A DNA stretch of 64,000 nt from Helicobacteraceae bacterium (GCA_027038835.1 JALWGC010000019.1:1-64000), one strand, 5' to 3'. Numbered from the stretch's first letter, positions 34,936-45,196 are shown. Numbers and translations: made by a program. Notes: a model not told the origin generated them from the letters alone.

Positions 34936-36126
34936 CTATTGCAGTTCGAGAACTTTCCAAGGAAGCCCTTGGGTGTTCATCTCTTTCATGAACGCATCGG
35001 GGTCGAACTGTTCCATGTTCCACACCCCCGGTTTGTACCATTTTTTCTCCAGCATCAACTTCGCACCTATCATCGCCGGAACGCCTGTCGTGTAGCTTAC
35101 CGCTTGCGATTTGACCTCGGCGTAACATTTTTCATGGTCGCTGACTTGATAGATGTAGATTTTACGTTTTTTTCCGTCTTTTATCCCTTCGGCAACTATA
35201 CCGATATTGGTTTTCCCTTTCGTTCTCTCACCCAAAGTCGCAGGGTCTGGAAGGAGGGTTTTTAAAAACTCTATGGGGATTATTTCGCAATCTTTGTGTT
35301 TGACGGGCTCTATCCCGAGCATGCCGACATTTTGCAACACTTCCATATGTTTGAGATAACTCTCTCCAAACGTCATGAAAAAACGGATACGCTTGAGACC
35401 TTTTATGTGCTTGACAAGCGATTCCATCTCTTCATGGTAGAGCAAATAGCTCTCTTTGGGTCCCACTTCGGGATAATCCCAAACCATTTTTATCTCCATC
35501 GGCTTCGTTTCTATCCATTTGCCGTTTTCCCAGTATCTGCCGTTGGCACTCACTTCGCGAAGGTTGATTTCCGGGTTGAAATTGGTCGCGAACGGGTAGC
35601 CATGATCACCTGCGTTGCAATCGAGGATGTCGATATAGTGAATTTCGTCGAAATAATGTTTTTGCGCATAGGCGCAAAAAACGTTGGTCGCACCCGGGTC
35701 GAATCCACTTCCAAGCAGCGCCATCACACCTGCTTCTTTAAACGCGGCGTCGCGCTCCCACTGAAGTTTGTATTCGAACTTCGCTTCATCGGGATGTTCG
35801 TAGTTCGCCGTATCGAGATAGTCGGTTTTTGTCGCTATACACGCATCCATGATGGTCAAATCCTGATACGGAAGCGCGACGTTTATAACGATATCGGCGT
35901 CGTATTTTTCTATGATATCGACAACGTTTCGCACCTCATCGGCATCGAGTGTATCGATCTCGATCGCCCCTTTTGGAAGCTCGTCGCGTATCTGCTCACA
36001 TTTTGCAAGCGTTCGGCTCGCAAGAACGATTCTACCGAAAGTTTCTTTGTTTTGGACACATTTGTGAGCGACAACCCGCCCTACGCCTCCGGCACCGATT
36101 ATCAAAGTTGTCGGTCGTTTTTTCAT
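34936..36126 (-). CDS. Carboxynorspermidine/carboxyspermidine dehydrogenase (saccharopine-dehydrogenase family)
   Basis: This 396-residue enzyme condenses aspartate semialdehyde with putrescine or diaminopropane using NADPH. It shows the Rossmann start LIIGAGGVGRVVAHKC, INVALPYQDLTIMDAC, DTANYEHP and LLGSGFDPGATNVFCAYA, all typical of the CANSDH/CASDH branch and not of lysine-pathway saccharopine enzymes. With nspC it forms the alternative spermidine route common in Campylobacterota and Vibrio. The substrate (diaminopropane or putrescine) cannot be decided from sequence. Confidence 0.9.
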   Translation of the reverse strand: MKKRPTTLIIGAGGVGRVVAHKCVQNKETFGRIVLASRTLAKCEQIRDELPKGAIEIDTLDADEVRNVVDIIEKYDADIVINVALPYQDLTIMDACIATKTDYLDTANYEHPDEAKFEYKLQWERDAAFKEAGVMALLGSGFDPGATNVFCAYAQKHYFDEIHYIDILDCNAGDHGYPFATNFNPEINLREVSANGRYWENGKWIETKPMEIKMVWDYPEVGPKESYLLYHEEMESLVKHIKGLKRIRFFMTFGESYLKHMEVLQNVGMLGIEPVKHKDCEIIPIEFLKTLLPDPATLGERTKGKTNIGIVAEGIKDGKKRKIYIYQVSDHEKCYAEVKSQAVSYTTGVPAMIGAKLMLEKKWYKPGVWNMEQFDPDAFMKEMNTQGLPWKVLELQ

Positions 36127-36368
36127 CTATCATACTCCAAACTGAAATCAAAAACACGATTCTAGTATCATATCGAATTTTTCTAAATGTGGAAGGCAAG
36201 TTCCCTGTTCACCCTCTCTTCAAGCTCCGTACAAAATGGCGAATAACATACTATCTTATCGGTTTCTACGTTGTCGGAATCGACAAGTTGCAAACGCAAA
36301 CAATCATCTTCGTTTCATCTATAGAACAATACACCCGAAAAAACGAACCCTTATTTACGCCGCGTTAC

Positions 36369-37706
36369 TTACATCTTTTCAACTCTGTTCCTTCCGTTTT
36401 CTTTGGCTTTGTAGAGTGCTTTGTCGCACCGCTCTATAAGCGATTCGACGCTATCATCTTTTTGGAGTTGCGTAACCCCTATACTGATAGTGACATTTCC
36501 GATTTCGTCAAAATGTGTCGTAGCTATCGACTCTCTAATCTTCTCGGCGATTTGACGTGCTTTTTCGGCATCGCTTCCGGGAAGTACCATGATGAACTCC
36601 TCCCCGCCCCATCTACAAAGCAAGTCGGTTTTTCGCACATTTTTTTGGATGATAGCAGCGACACTTTTCAAAACCTCATCCCCCACGAGATGCCCGTAGG
36701 TGTCGTTGACGCTTTTGAAATGGTCAATGTCGAACATCAAACAACTCAATTCCAAAGATATTTCAAGCGCTTCATCGATCAGGTCATGGGCGAGTTCGTT
36801 GAACTTGTTTCTATTGAACACTCCCGTAAGGTTGTCGTAAAACGCCTTTTGCGCCGTTTCATGGTGGAGCCTTTGCATCTTGGTTATATCGGTGAGACTA
36901 AGTAGATAGAAATCGTCTTGTTTGGCTATGTCGATGTAAAAAACCTTCACCCCTCCTCTTTTTCGCCCCCTTAGCATCACTATACGTGCACTTTCGTCAC
37001 TTTCTCGAACTATTTCATACAGACGCTCAAAACGCTCTTTTGGCGACTCCAACTCCTGCAACGAAGCTAAATCGATCGTATTTTCATCACCGATGAAACT
37101 CTCTATCAGGCACCGATAACGCGAATGAAATTCCTCTTCGCTCGACAAACCGAAAAAATCGAGCAACGCTTTGTTCCCCATGAACAACTCTTCAAAATCG
37201 TTGACAAGCACGAGGTTGGTTTGGGTATCGAGAATGGTACGCAGAAGGTGTCTTTGTTTGAGGTTCTCTTTGAGTGCTTGTTGTAAAACCGTGTTGGTAT
37301 TTTGCAATTGGCGATTTTTTTTGAAAATCTCTATATAGAGCCGTATTTTGTTGATAAACTGTCTGTTGTCGATGGGTTTTGTCAAGTAATCGACCGCTCC
37401 AAGGGCGAACCCCCGCTCTTGAAACTCTTCTTCTTTGAAAGCGGCTGTCAAGAAAACGATGGGGATATCTTTGGTTTTTTTATTGCTTTTGAGTAGTTTG
37501 GCAACCTCGAAACCATCCATTTCCGGCATCTGGATATCAAGGATGATACAATCGACGGGCTGCGCCAAAACCGTCTGCAACGCCTCTTGGGCACTTTGCG
37601 CTTTTAGTACTTCCACCTCTTCGAAATACTCCCCAAAGAGATACTCCAAAGAGATAAGGTTGGCCTCAATATCATCGACTATCAATATTTTGACGGTTGT
37701 TTCCAT
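36369..37706 (-). CDS. Response regulator with diguanylate cyclase output
   Basis: This 445-residue protein has a receiver domain (1-125, phospho-acceptor Asp57 in ILDIQMPEMDG, DD at 11-12, Lys in TKP), a PAS-like middle domain (about 150-265) and a GGDEF domain with active GGEEF in CRWGGEEFIM. RKTD five residues before GGEEF is an intact inhibitory I-site. It should make c-di-GMP when phosphorylated, with product feedback. It overlaps the CheB-CheR gene by 35 bases, at the end of the signalling operon. Confidence 0.92.
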   Translation of the reverse strand: METTVKILIVDDIEANLISLEYLFGEYFEEVEVLKAQSAQEALQTVLAQPVDCIILDIQMPEMDGFEVAKLLKSNKKTKDIPIVFLTAAFKEEEFQERGFALGAVDYLTKPIDNRQFINKIRLYIEIFKKNRQLQNTNTVLQQALKENLKQRHLLRTILDTQTNLVLVNDFEELFMGNKALLDFFGLSSEEEFHSRYRCLIESFIGDENTIDLASLQELESPKERFERLYEIVRESDESARIVMLRGRKRGGVKVFYIDIAKQDDFYLLSLTDITKMQRLHHETAQKAFYDNLTGVFNRNKFNELAHDLIDEALEISLELSCLMFDIDHFKSVNDTYGHLVGDEVLKSVAAIIQKNVRKTDLLCRWGGEEFIMVLPGSDAEKARQIAEKIRESIATTHFDEIGNVTISIGVTQLQKDDSVESLIERCDKALYKAKENGRNRVEKM

Positions 37707-39369
37707 CTTTTACCACTTTTTGAAATATTCTGTTTTTTTCATCCAATGCAACGAAGTCGGTCTCCCTGTTCGTTTCACTCTCTCCAAGAACCAAAATCCC
37801 TCCCGTTTCGAGGCTATCGTGAAAAAGCCTAAGAACACGGTTTGTCAACTCTGTATCGAAATATATTATCACGTTCCGGCAAAAAATGAGCTGAAACTCG
37901 TTCAAGACTCCATCGGCTACAAGGTTGTGTTTAAAAAAAAGCACTTTTTCCCGTAAACGTTTTTTGACAACTATGAAATCTTCGTAAATATCGAAATAAC
38001 TCGCAAAACTACGCTTCCCTCCTGCAGCTTTGTAATTGATGTAAAAATCTTCGAAACGCTCCTTTGGATACGCTGCGTTTTTGGCTTGTTGCAATGCCGT
38101 GTCGTTCATGTCGGTAGCATAGATGATACATCTATCCAACAATCCCATCTCTTCGAGTAAAATCGCCAATGAATACGGCTCTTCTGCAGTACTACAACCC
38201 GCACTCCATATCTTGATAACCCCTTTTTCTTTCAAACTCTTTGCAAGTATCTCTTTGAGTTTGGCAAAAGCCGCGGGTTGTCTGAAAAACGTACTGACAT
38301 TGATAGAGAATTCCAAAAACATCATCTCGAAAAACGCTCTGTTTTGCAAAACCCTATATTGCAACGCGGTAAAACTGCCAAATTCGTACTTTTTGTAAAA
38401 AAGCTCTATTCTTCGGCGAATATGTTTGACGTCGTAATTTCGAAAATCGTACCCGTAAACATCGTTGATTTTTTCTAAAAATTCCTCAAGCTCCTCTTTG
38501 GTCAAACTCGGATGCCAAAGCCGCTCTTGCAAATAAGCGGCTATATCTTCAAGTGGAAAAATATAATCGAAACGTTTCGTTTCTATAGCGTGTGTGAGCA
38601 TAGGGGTCGCCATACACTCAAAAGGCTGCTGCACGATAACGGTTCCACCTAGCTCCTTGACCGTCTCCAAAGCATCGCTTCCGTCTTGTCCGTATCCACA
38701 CAACAAAATAGCAACAAACTCCTCTTCGTACTCTTTTGCTAGCGATTCGAAAGTAACGCTTATGGAGGGTTTGGCGAAGTTTCTCTCCTCTTTGTCGTTT
38801 AGGAAGATATACTCCCCGTGTATCTCCATCTGTTTGTCCACCGGAGCGACGTAAATCGTCCCCGGCAGAATCTTTTGGGCATCATGTGCGGTTTGGACGT
38901 CGTAGTGTTTGGTGTATCTTCGCAAAATAGGCGCTATGAGGTTTTGACTCTCTTTTTTTTGGTGCGCGATGACGAAAATGGAAGTTTCCGCTTCTGGAAG
39001 CGTTTGGAGCAGTTTGGTAATCTTTTCCAAACTTCCCGCACTTCCTCCTATGGCTATCGCTTTTGGAAACGAGCGGTTATAGGAACTAAACGGGGTTTTC
39101 TTCTCCAAGTATCTTAGCGAATCGAATCCCATTTGGCGTAAATAGGTAGCTAAACGTTTCTCGTTGGTCTCTATGCGGATATTTTTCGTCTTCGTTTTTT
39201 CAAGAGCCAAAAGCAGTGTAAGGGGAATCATCTTGATATTGAAAAAAGATATTTCGTATTCTCGAGCCTCCATCAAAGATTGGACAAGCGAGTCTATCGT
39301 CTCTTTTTTGATCGAATGAACCACTATCTTATCGACATCGCCGTTTCGATGGAGCAAAAAGCCGTTCAT
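37672..39369 (-). CDS. CheB-CheR fusion (methylesterase/methyltransferase) without PAS or kinase parts
   Basis: This 565-residue protein begins with about 95 residues of unassigned alpha/beta sequence. The CheB methylesterase domain follows with its triad Ser110 (IGGSAGS), His136 (VIAHQKK) and Asp near 230 (GYGQDGSD). A full CheR domain comes from about residue 285, with the SAM loop WSAGCSTAEEPYSLA and the FCRNVIIYF block. There is no receiver domain, unlike classical CheB. Stop and start abut the hybrid kinase (TAGATG). It may methylate and demethylate a local sensor or be a scaffold. Confidence 0.9.
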   Translation of the reverse strand: MNGFLLHRNGDVDKIVVHSIKKETIDSLVQSLMEAREYEISFFNIKMIPLTLLLALEKTKTKNIRIETNEKRLATYLRQMGFDSLRYLEKKTPFSSYNRSFPKAIAIGGSAGSLEKITKLLQTLPEAETSIFVIAHQKKESQNLIAPILRRYTKHYDVQTAHDAQKILPGTIYVAPVDKQMEIHGEYIFLNDKEERNFAKPSISVTFESLAKEYEEEFVAILLCGYGQDGSDALETVKELGGTVIVQQPFECMATPMLTHAIETKRFDYIFPLEDIAAYLQERLWHPSLTKEELEEFLEKINDVYGYDFRNYDVKHIRRRIELFYKKYEFGSFTALQYRVLQNRAFFEMMFLEFSINVSTFFRQPAAFAKLKEILAKSLKEKGVIKIWSAGCSTAEEPYSLAILLEEMGLLDRCIIYATDMNDTALQQAKNAAYPKERFEDFYINYKAAGGKRSFASYFDIYEDFIVVKKRLREKVLFFKHNLVADGVLNEFQLIFCRNVIIYFDTELTNRVLRLFHDSLETGGILVLGESETNRETDFVALDEKNRIFQKVVKDGNNRQNIDSR

Positions 39370-42300
39370 CTACTTTTGAACCCACCCTTGTATTATCCTC
39401 ACAAGCGCTTCTACGTCCAGCGGTTTGGTAACGTAGTCGTTCGCACCGAGTTCGAACGCTTTTTCTCTGTCTTCTTTCATAGTTTTGGCGGTAACGGCTA
39501 TGATAGGAACATCGAGTCCAAGCTCTTTTCGAATCTTCTCTATCGCTTCGAACCCATCCATAACCGGCATCATAATATCCATCAAAACGGCATCGAAACG
39601 CTCCTCTTGCAACTTTTGCAGCGCTTCTTCGCCGTTGTACGCTATGGCGGTTTGGGCGTTGTAGTCGTTCAAAGCGGCATCGAGGATGAAACTGTTTTTC
39701 ACGTCATCATCGACTATCAACACTTTCACCCCCTCCAAGTCAAGATCGCACAAAGCGGTTTGCGCGTGTTTCTCTCCTGCATCACGAACGGTTCGAACGA
39801 AACTTTCAAGATTTTGCGCTATTAGTGCATCTTCACTCTTTGGCAAGACCGTATGTACCAAAAGGTCATGCCATACAACGTTGTTTTTTATCTCTTTTAG
39901 CAAATCGACACCGCTATTATCCGGCTGCGTCAAAGCAAGCACCACCCCTGCTATACCGTAGTGGTGAAGCAACTCCACCGCTTCTGCGGCGTTTTTTGCA
40001 AAAAGCACTTTTTCATCCAGTAGGTGGAGCCGCTTCAAAATCACCCAAGCGAGTCGTTCATCGTCACTAACGACCAAAAATCCGTTTTTTCCTTCCAAGT
40101 CGGCTCTATCGTCTGCGATTTCCCACTCTTTTTGAGTGTTTCGCGACGGTTGATTCTCGGTAGTGTTTGCTTGCGGTTCTTCGGCGGTGAAACTATTTGT
40201 GTCGAGATTTGGCAAAATCACCTCGAATGTCGTCCCCTCTCCCTCTTTGCTTGTCAGTTTTATCTCTCCTCCAAGCAGATGCACAAGCTCTTTGGTTATA
40301 CTAAGACCAAGCCCTGTTCCGCCATACTTTCTGCTTGTGCTTCCATCGGCTTGAACGAACGCTTCGAAGATTTTTTCCAGCTTCTCTTTAGGGATCCCTA
40401 TGCCGGTATCGCTGACGAGTATGCGCAACCCTCCATCACTATCGGCTTTGGACAATGCAAATTCGACATACCCGCGACTCGTAAACTTCAAGGCGTTGGA
40501 GAGAAGATTTCGCACTATTTGGGACAAACGGGTTCTGTCGCTGAGAATCTCCCCTTTGTACCCATCGACGATTCTTAGCTCCAACCCCTTTTCCAAAGCG
40601 GTATTTTCAAACATCGCTTTTGTGTTCTCACAAAACTCGCTTGAATCGAAACGCTCGAGCGACAACTCCATCTTACCCGCTTCCACTTTTGAAAGGTCAA
40701 GCAAGTCGTTGATAAGCTCCAACAAATCTTTTCCCGAATTGTTGATAGTTTTGGCTTTTTTTATGTCGTCTTTATCGAGGTTGTTTTTCGAGTTTTTCGC
40801 CAACAGCTCCGAAAGGAGTATGATGGCATTGAGCGGAGTGCGCAGTTCATGGGACATGTTAGCCATGAACTCCGACTTGTATTTGCTTGCAAGCTCCACT
40901 TCCTGCTTGGCCTTTTCCAGCACTTCATACTGCTCTTTGAGTTTCTCTTTGGAAGCCATAAGCTCTTGTTTTTGCTCTTCCAAAGCGATGTTGGCTTCTT
41001 CGAGTTGTTGTTGTTGCTCTTCTAACTGCATGTTCGACTCTTCAAGCTGCTGTTGCTGCTCTTCCATCTGGGCGTTTGCGTGTTCGAGCTCTTTTTGTTG
41101 CCGCTTTAGACGCTCGTTAGCGGCGTTGGAAGCTTCCAACAGTTTTTTGACCGTATTGTTTTGTAGCGTCGTGAAAATCGAAGTCGCCACCGTTTTTGCA
41201 CATTCGTTCAAAAACTCCACCTCTTTTTCCCCAAACTCTTTCAAACTGCCAACTTCCAATACACCGAACGTTTTCTTTTGAAAAACAAGTGCGACCACAT
41301 AGACCGATTTCGGTTTTTCCTTGATTGTCGCCGATTCGACAACCAAATCGTCACTAACCTCCAACAGCACGCCGTTTTTCTCTTTTGCGACTTGCCCGAC
41401 AATCCCTTCACCCGGTTTTATACCCTTTGAAGAATCCTCACTTGGTCGATGGGCGTATCCCGCCGTCTCTTTAAAAAGCTCTTTTTCCTCGTCGTAAACG
41501 TAAATCACCCCGACGCTACACCGCGTATATTTACACACTTTTGTCAATGAAGCTTCACAAACATCTTTGAGCGTGTCCAAGCCGACAAGGGTATTTCCAA
41601 GCTGTAAAATCCCCTCTTTTATCCAACGTTTTTTTCTTTTTAGCTCCAAACTTTGTCGCGTCGCTTCGATACCTTCATTGACGAAATGTACCATCTTGCC
41701 TATTTCATCTTCGGCAACCACCTCAAGGGGTTGAACATCTTTTCTTTTTTCGTTCAAAAACTCGAAAAAAGCGCTCAAACCATTTTGAAACTGCTCTAAA
41801 GGTCTGACTATCAGCCTGTTGACGACAAGGAAATAAACAGCACTTGAGAGCAAAAAGAGCAACATACCGACAAGGTATATCTGTTTTTGCAGCTCTTTGA
41901 CGGGTGCGTGTATCTCTTGGGTCGTTATTTCCGATATCAACACCCATTTCGTCTGATGATAGATATCGATGGTTCGAAAAACACTCATATACTTTTGGGC
42001 GTTTCTCGTTACGAACATTTCACCGCTTTGTTTGTTGCTTTTTAAAATATGTTCCACTATCGCGTCATCAACTTTGACTATCCCTATGGTGGTGCCGAGC
42101 TTTTTAACTATCGGGTCGTTTATGCGTTTGTAAAAACGGGGATTGGAGCGCAATTTATGGTCTTCACCCACAAGGTAGGAATCTCCGGTTTTCCCAAGTC
42201 CCACCTCTTCATACTTGCCGTTAAAAGCGACGATGGCGTCTATTTTCTCTATCGGCATTTGAAACGCCAAAATACCCACTTTGTTCCCGTTTTTGTAAAT

Positions 42301-43104
42301 CGGTGTCGCTAAAAACGCAGCGGGTACATTGTAGCTTGGTTCGTAGGGGGAAAAATCCTCAAACGCTATTTCGGCGGAATTTAGCGAAAGCGCTTTTTTG
42401 AATACGTTCGCTAAGCCGCTTTTGGCATAGACTCCGTTGTAGAGGTTCGTAGCGAAATCTTTTTCTTTCAAAGCGGTATAGACGACATTTCCCGATAGGT
42501 CTATCAAGAAAATATCGTAAAGGGCGAATTTTTTTATAAGCTTGTTGAATTGGGGATGGAACCTTTTATGAGCGAGCAAGTAATCGCTTTTGTATTTGTC
42601 GCTGTAGATGAGACTGTTCTTTTTACCCACAGGTGCGGGATTTTGCGCTATGAAGATATATTGAGCGACAAGAGCGTTCGGGTTTTTCGGTAAATACTGC
42701 GAAGTGAGCCGTTTTTTAGGAGCGTCGGGTATGTCGTAGTCTATCAAGGGCAAGTAATTGACATCGTAGTCGTTTAACAGTACTTTCGTAACCTCTTCGA
42801 AGTCAAGGTGCAATTGCGAAGAGAGTTTGTAAAACGACTTGCTAAACGCTTCGTACGCATCTACCGTACCGTTGTTGTTCGCACAAGAAACGAGCAAAGA
42901 ACCCAAATTTTCAAATGCGTTTTCGAGTTCGTCGTATTTCGCCATATTGATAGCACTTAGCTGGTGAGCTTTATCTTCAAGTTTGATATCTTTGAATTTA
43001 TCGACGAATATGATGTTCAAAGAAACGACAAGCAGCCAAAAAGCGACAATAGAAAGAAGAAGAATCTTCGTTTTTATAGATAGTTTTTTCAAAAAACCAA
43101 ACAC
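39370..43104 (-). CDS. Large hybrid sensor histidine kinase (Cache-like, HAMP, GAF, coiled coil, HisKA, HATPase, two receivers)
   Basis: This 1244-residue protein has TM1 near 10-34, a periplasmic Cache-like sensor of nearly 400 residues, TM2 near 410-430, HAMP, GAF (about 510-640), a Gln/Glu-rich coiled coil with repeats of EEQQQQLEE type, HisKA with MANMSHELRTPLNAI, HATPase (TGIGIPKEKLEKIFEAF, GGTGLGLSI), a first receiver whose phospho-Asp site reads VVLALTQPD and looks inactive, and an intact C-terminal receiver (VLMDIMMPVMDG). GTG 43104 is preferred (GGAG upstream; hydrophobic signal anchor follows); the frame is open to 43200. The signal is unknown. Confidence 0.9.
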   Translation of the reverse strand: MFGFLKKLSIKTKILLLSIVAFWLLVVSLNIIFVDKFKDIKLEDKAHQLSAINMAKYDELENAFENLGSLLVSCANNNGTVDAYEAFSKSFYKLSSQLHLDFEEVTKVLLNDYDVNYLPLIDYDIPDAPKKRLTSQYLPKNPNALVAQYIFIAQNPAPVGKKNSLIYSDKYKSDYLLAHKRFHPQFNKLIKKFALYDIFLIDLSGNVVYTALKEKDFATNLYNGVYAKSGLANVFKKALSLNSAEIAFEDFSPYEPSYNVPAAFLATPIYKNGNKVGILAFQMPIEKIDAIVAFNGKYEEVGLGKTGDSYLVGEDHKLRSNPRFYKRINDPIVKKLGTTIGIVKVDDAIVEHILKSNKQSGEMFVTRNAQKYMSVFRTIDIYHQTKWVLISEITTQEIHAPVKELQKQIYLVGMLLFLLSSAVYFLVVNRLIVRPLEQFQNGLSAFFEFLNEKRKDVQPLEVVAEDEIGKMVHFVNEGIEATRQSLELKRKKRWIKEGILQLGNTLVGLDTLKDVCEASLTKVCKYTRCSVGVIYVYDEEKELFKETAGYAHRPSEDSSKGIKPGEGIVGQVAKEKNGVLLEVSDDLVVESATIKEKPKSVYVVALVFQKKTFGVLEVGSLKEFGEKEVEFLNECAKTVATSIFTTLQNNTVKKLLEASNAANERLKRQQKELEHANAQMEEQQQQLEESNMQLEEQQQQLEEANIALEEQKQELMASKEKLKEQYEVLEKAKQEVELASKYKSEFMANMSHELRTPLNAIILLSELLAKNSKNNLDKDDIKKAKTINNSGKDLLELINDLLDLSKVEAGKMELSLERFDSSEFCENTKAMFENTALEKGLELRIVDGYKGEILSDRTRLSQIVRNLLSNALKFTSRGYVEFALSKADSDGGLRILVSDTGIGIPKEKLEKIFEAFVQADGSTSRKYGGTGLGLSITKELVHLLGGEIKLTSKEGEGTTFEVILPNLDTNSFTAEEPQANTTENQPSRNTQKEWEIADDRADLEGKNGFLVVSDDERLAWVILKRLHLLDEKVLFAKNAAEAVELLHHYGIAGVVLALTQPDNSGVDLLKEIKNNVVWHDLLVHTVLPKSEDALIAQNLESFVRTVRDAGEKHAQTALCDLDLEGVKVLIVDDDVKNSFILDAALNDYNAQTAIAYNGEEALQKLQEERFDAVLMDIMMPVMDGFEAIEKIRKELGLDVPIIAVTAKTMKEDREKAFELGANDYVTKPLDVEALVRIIQGWVQK

Positions 43105-43178
43105 ACTACACTCCAACGGAATTCTTGATACATACTTAAGAAATCCAATAATACAATATTGGAGATTATACCATAGTT

Positions 43179-45089
43179 TTATATCTGCACCAACTCCCAA
43201 AGCTCCGAAAAGACAAGAGCACGTTTTTTCTCATCCGGTTCGATACACCGATGCACAAGCATCGCGACATTTTCATCGACATCACCGACAAGTTTTTCTA
43301 TATTTTGGGGTTTTTCTCTTTTATTGACGTTGGTGAAACGCTCGACCTCGCTATATGGCTCGGTTTTGCTCAAAGTGTAGTAAAGTTTACGACCGAATTC
43401 GAATACTTCGAACTCCTCGTTTCTTGCCGTTTTGACATTTTCGAAAAAACCGAATCCGTCTATTTTCACGCCGTTTGCTTCACAATATGCCAAAAACCGC
43501 ATCATAAACCCTATGGCGGCATGAGAATAGTTCGCAAGCACTCTGTCGTAGAATCGCTCGAAACTCTCGTTTTTCTTTCGAAGTCTATCGTACTCTCTCA
43601 TCAACGCCGCGACATATTTTTTCGCTACGATTAGCGGAGCGGACTTGATGACGGTATGCCCCTCCACCCCTTCGCTGACAAGTTTGCCTCCTATGCTTAT
43701 ATGTACACCGCTTGTACTCTCCCCTTCGTATTTCGCTTTGCACCCCTCGAAGCCGATATCACCAAGCCCATGGATTCCGCACCCTTTAGGGCACGCACTC
43801 CAATAGAGCCTCACCCTTGCATCTTCACTCAAAGGGACATTCTTCGCAAGATAAGAGGACATCTCGATAGCGTCGTTTTTGTTCTCGATAACTCCAAAAG
43901 GGCAATGTTGCGTCCCCGCACACGCTATTAGATGGTTGAAATACGCCGAATCGACATTTTTATAACGACTAAAAAACGGCTCTTGCAGTAAGCTTTCCAC
44001 CTCTTTGACACCAAGGATGTACAAAGATTGTTCCATATCTATGCGAATCTCACCGTTGCCGTACTTTCTTGCAAGCTCCGCCGCTTCACCAAGCGCGCTT
44101 CCGCTAAATATCCCCGAAGGTACGACCGCTCTTACGGCGAATGTATGGTTTTTCAGCTGCACTTTTCCGCTATCGGGTTCGAAATAGTCGATGTTGGTCA
44201 AGGTTACACCCGCTGTTTGAAAATCAGATCCGGCTTCGTCTCTAATAGCTTGCACAAAACTCTCCATACCGACAGAATCGAGCAGGTACGCCAAGCGGTT
44301 CTTGTTACGATTGTCCCTAAAGCCATATTTTTTGTACAACGAAACGACCGCTTTGAAACAAGAAAGCACCTCTTCCTTGCCGCTGACGAACAAGTCGGCA
44401 CTTTTGGCTATAAGCCCCACTTTCCCGCCGAGATAGACATTATAACCGTACACCCCGTTTTTGTTGGCAAGAACGAAGCAAAGGTCATGGACAAAAACGT
44501 TGCATCTGTTACTCATACAACCCGTTATCGCTACGTTGAATTTTCGTGGAAGCTGACTAACCCATTCTTTTTTGAACAGTATCTCTTCTTGCATAGCCAA
44601 AAGGGTATCATGTGAGGGGAGAATGCAGTCCATAGCCAAATCGTCAAACGGGTCCCCCATGATACCGCGAACGTTATCCACCCCCGTTTGGTGCGCGTTG
44701 ATACCGACTGCTTCGAGACGTTTTAAAATCGTTGGAATGTTTTGAATATCGAGATAACGCAACTCACATTGTGCACGCGTGGTAAGGTCGAGATAATCTT
44801 GAGCGAATTCTTGGGCACACTCCCCTATCACCCTTGCTTGTTTAGCATTTAGATGCCCTGCCGGGATGCGAAGTTTGAGCATGAACTGCTTTGGGGTTTT
44901 TGGTCTATCGTAGATACCGAAACACTTCAAAAAATAGCTCTTGTCTTCATCGGGGATCGAGTCGTAACCGTTTTGGGCATAGTACTCCAACTTCTCCCAA
45001 GCTTCAAAAACATCTTTAGTCTGTTTGAGTTTTTCTATTTTATTGAGTTTTTTCGAGCGTGCTTCGTAAGCTGATTGCAGTTTTTCCAT
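43179..45089 (-). CDS. nirA: Siroheme- and 4Fe-4S-dependent nitrite reductase, assimilatory (NirA-like)
   Basis: This 636-residue protein of the nitrite/sulfite reductase family reduces nitrite to ammonium with six electrons, probably from ferredoxin. Two ferrodoxin-like halves are seen, with LRIPAGHL, TTRAQCELRYL, GCMSNRC and the cluster/siroheme ligands in CAGTQHCPFG and SACPKGCG. It lacks flavin domains. A C-terminal extension of about 110 residues follows the core. A sulfite reductase is the alternative, but clustering with a nitrate reductase and a nitrate transporter supports NirA. Predicted promoter and operator lie at 45120-45175. Confidence 0.82.
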   Translation of the reverse strand: MEKLQSAYEARSKKLNKIEKLKQTKDVFEAWEKLEYYAQNGYDSIPDEDKSYFLKCFGIYDRPKTPKQFMLKLRIPAGHLNAKQARVIGECAQEFAQDYLDLTTRAQCELRYLDIQNIPTILKRLEAVGINAHQTGVDNVRGIMGDPFDDLAMDCILPSHDTLLAMQEEILFKKEWVSQLPRKFNVAITGCMSNRCNVFVHDLCFVLANKNGVYGYNVYLGGKVGLIAKSADLFVSGKEEVLSCFKAVVSLYKKYGFRDNRNKNRLAYLLDSVGMESFVQAIRDEAGSDFQTAGVTLTNIDYFEPDSGKVQLKNHTFAVRAVVPSGIFSGSALGEAAELARKYGNGEIRIDMEQSLYILGVKEVESLLQEPFFSRYKNVDSAYFNHLIACAGTQHCPFGVIENKNDAIEMSSYLAKNVPLSEDARVRLYWSACPKGCGIHGLGDIGFEGCKAKYEGESTSGVHISIGGKLVSEGVEGHTVIKSAPLIVAKKYVAALMREYDRLRKKNESFERFYDRVLANYSHAAIGFMMRFLAYCEANGVKIDGFGFFENVKTARNEEFEVFEFGRKLYYTLSKTEPYSEVERFTNVNKREKPQNIEKLVGDVDENVAMLVHRCIEPDEKKRALVFSELWELVQI

Positions 45090-45119
45090 ATATAATCCAT
45101 AATATATTTATTTGTGAAA

Positions 45120-45175
45120 ATTATACTAAAAAACTGCCCTCTTTTTTACAATACAATTGATTATTTTTTAATCAA
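45120..45175 (-). promoter_or_regulatory. nirA promoter with the nitrogen-gene palindrome
   Basis: On the minus strand TATAAT (45125-45120) precedes nirA by 30 bases. Upstream lies TTGATTATTTTTTAATCAA (45157-45175), a 7 bp perfect inverted repeat with 5-base spacing, centred about 53 bases before the predicted start of transcription. Eighteen of its bases recur identically upstream of narK. Confidence 0.6.
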
Positions 45176-45196
45176 ATAAAAATTTTCCTTACTATT

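Noticed and set aside
40950-41110. DNA tandem repeat inside the hybrid kinase gene
   Set aside because: The repetition encodes Gln/Glu heptad-like coiled coil and is explained by protein sequence.
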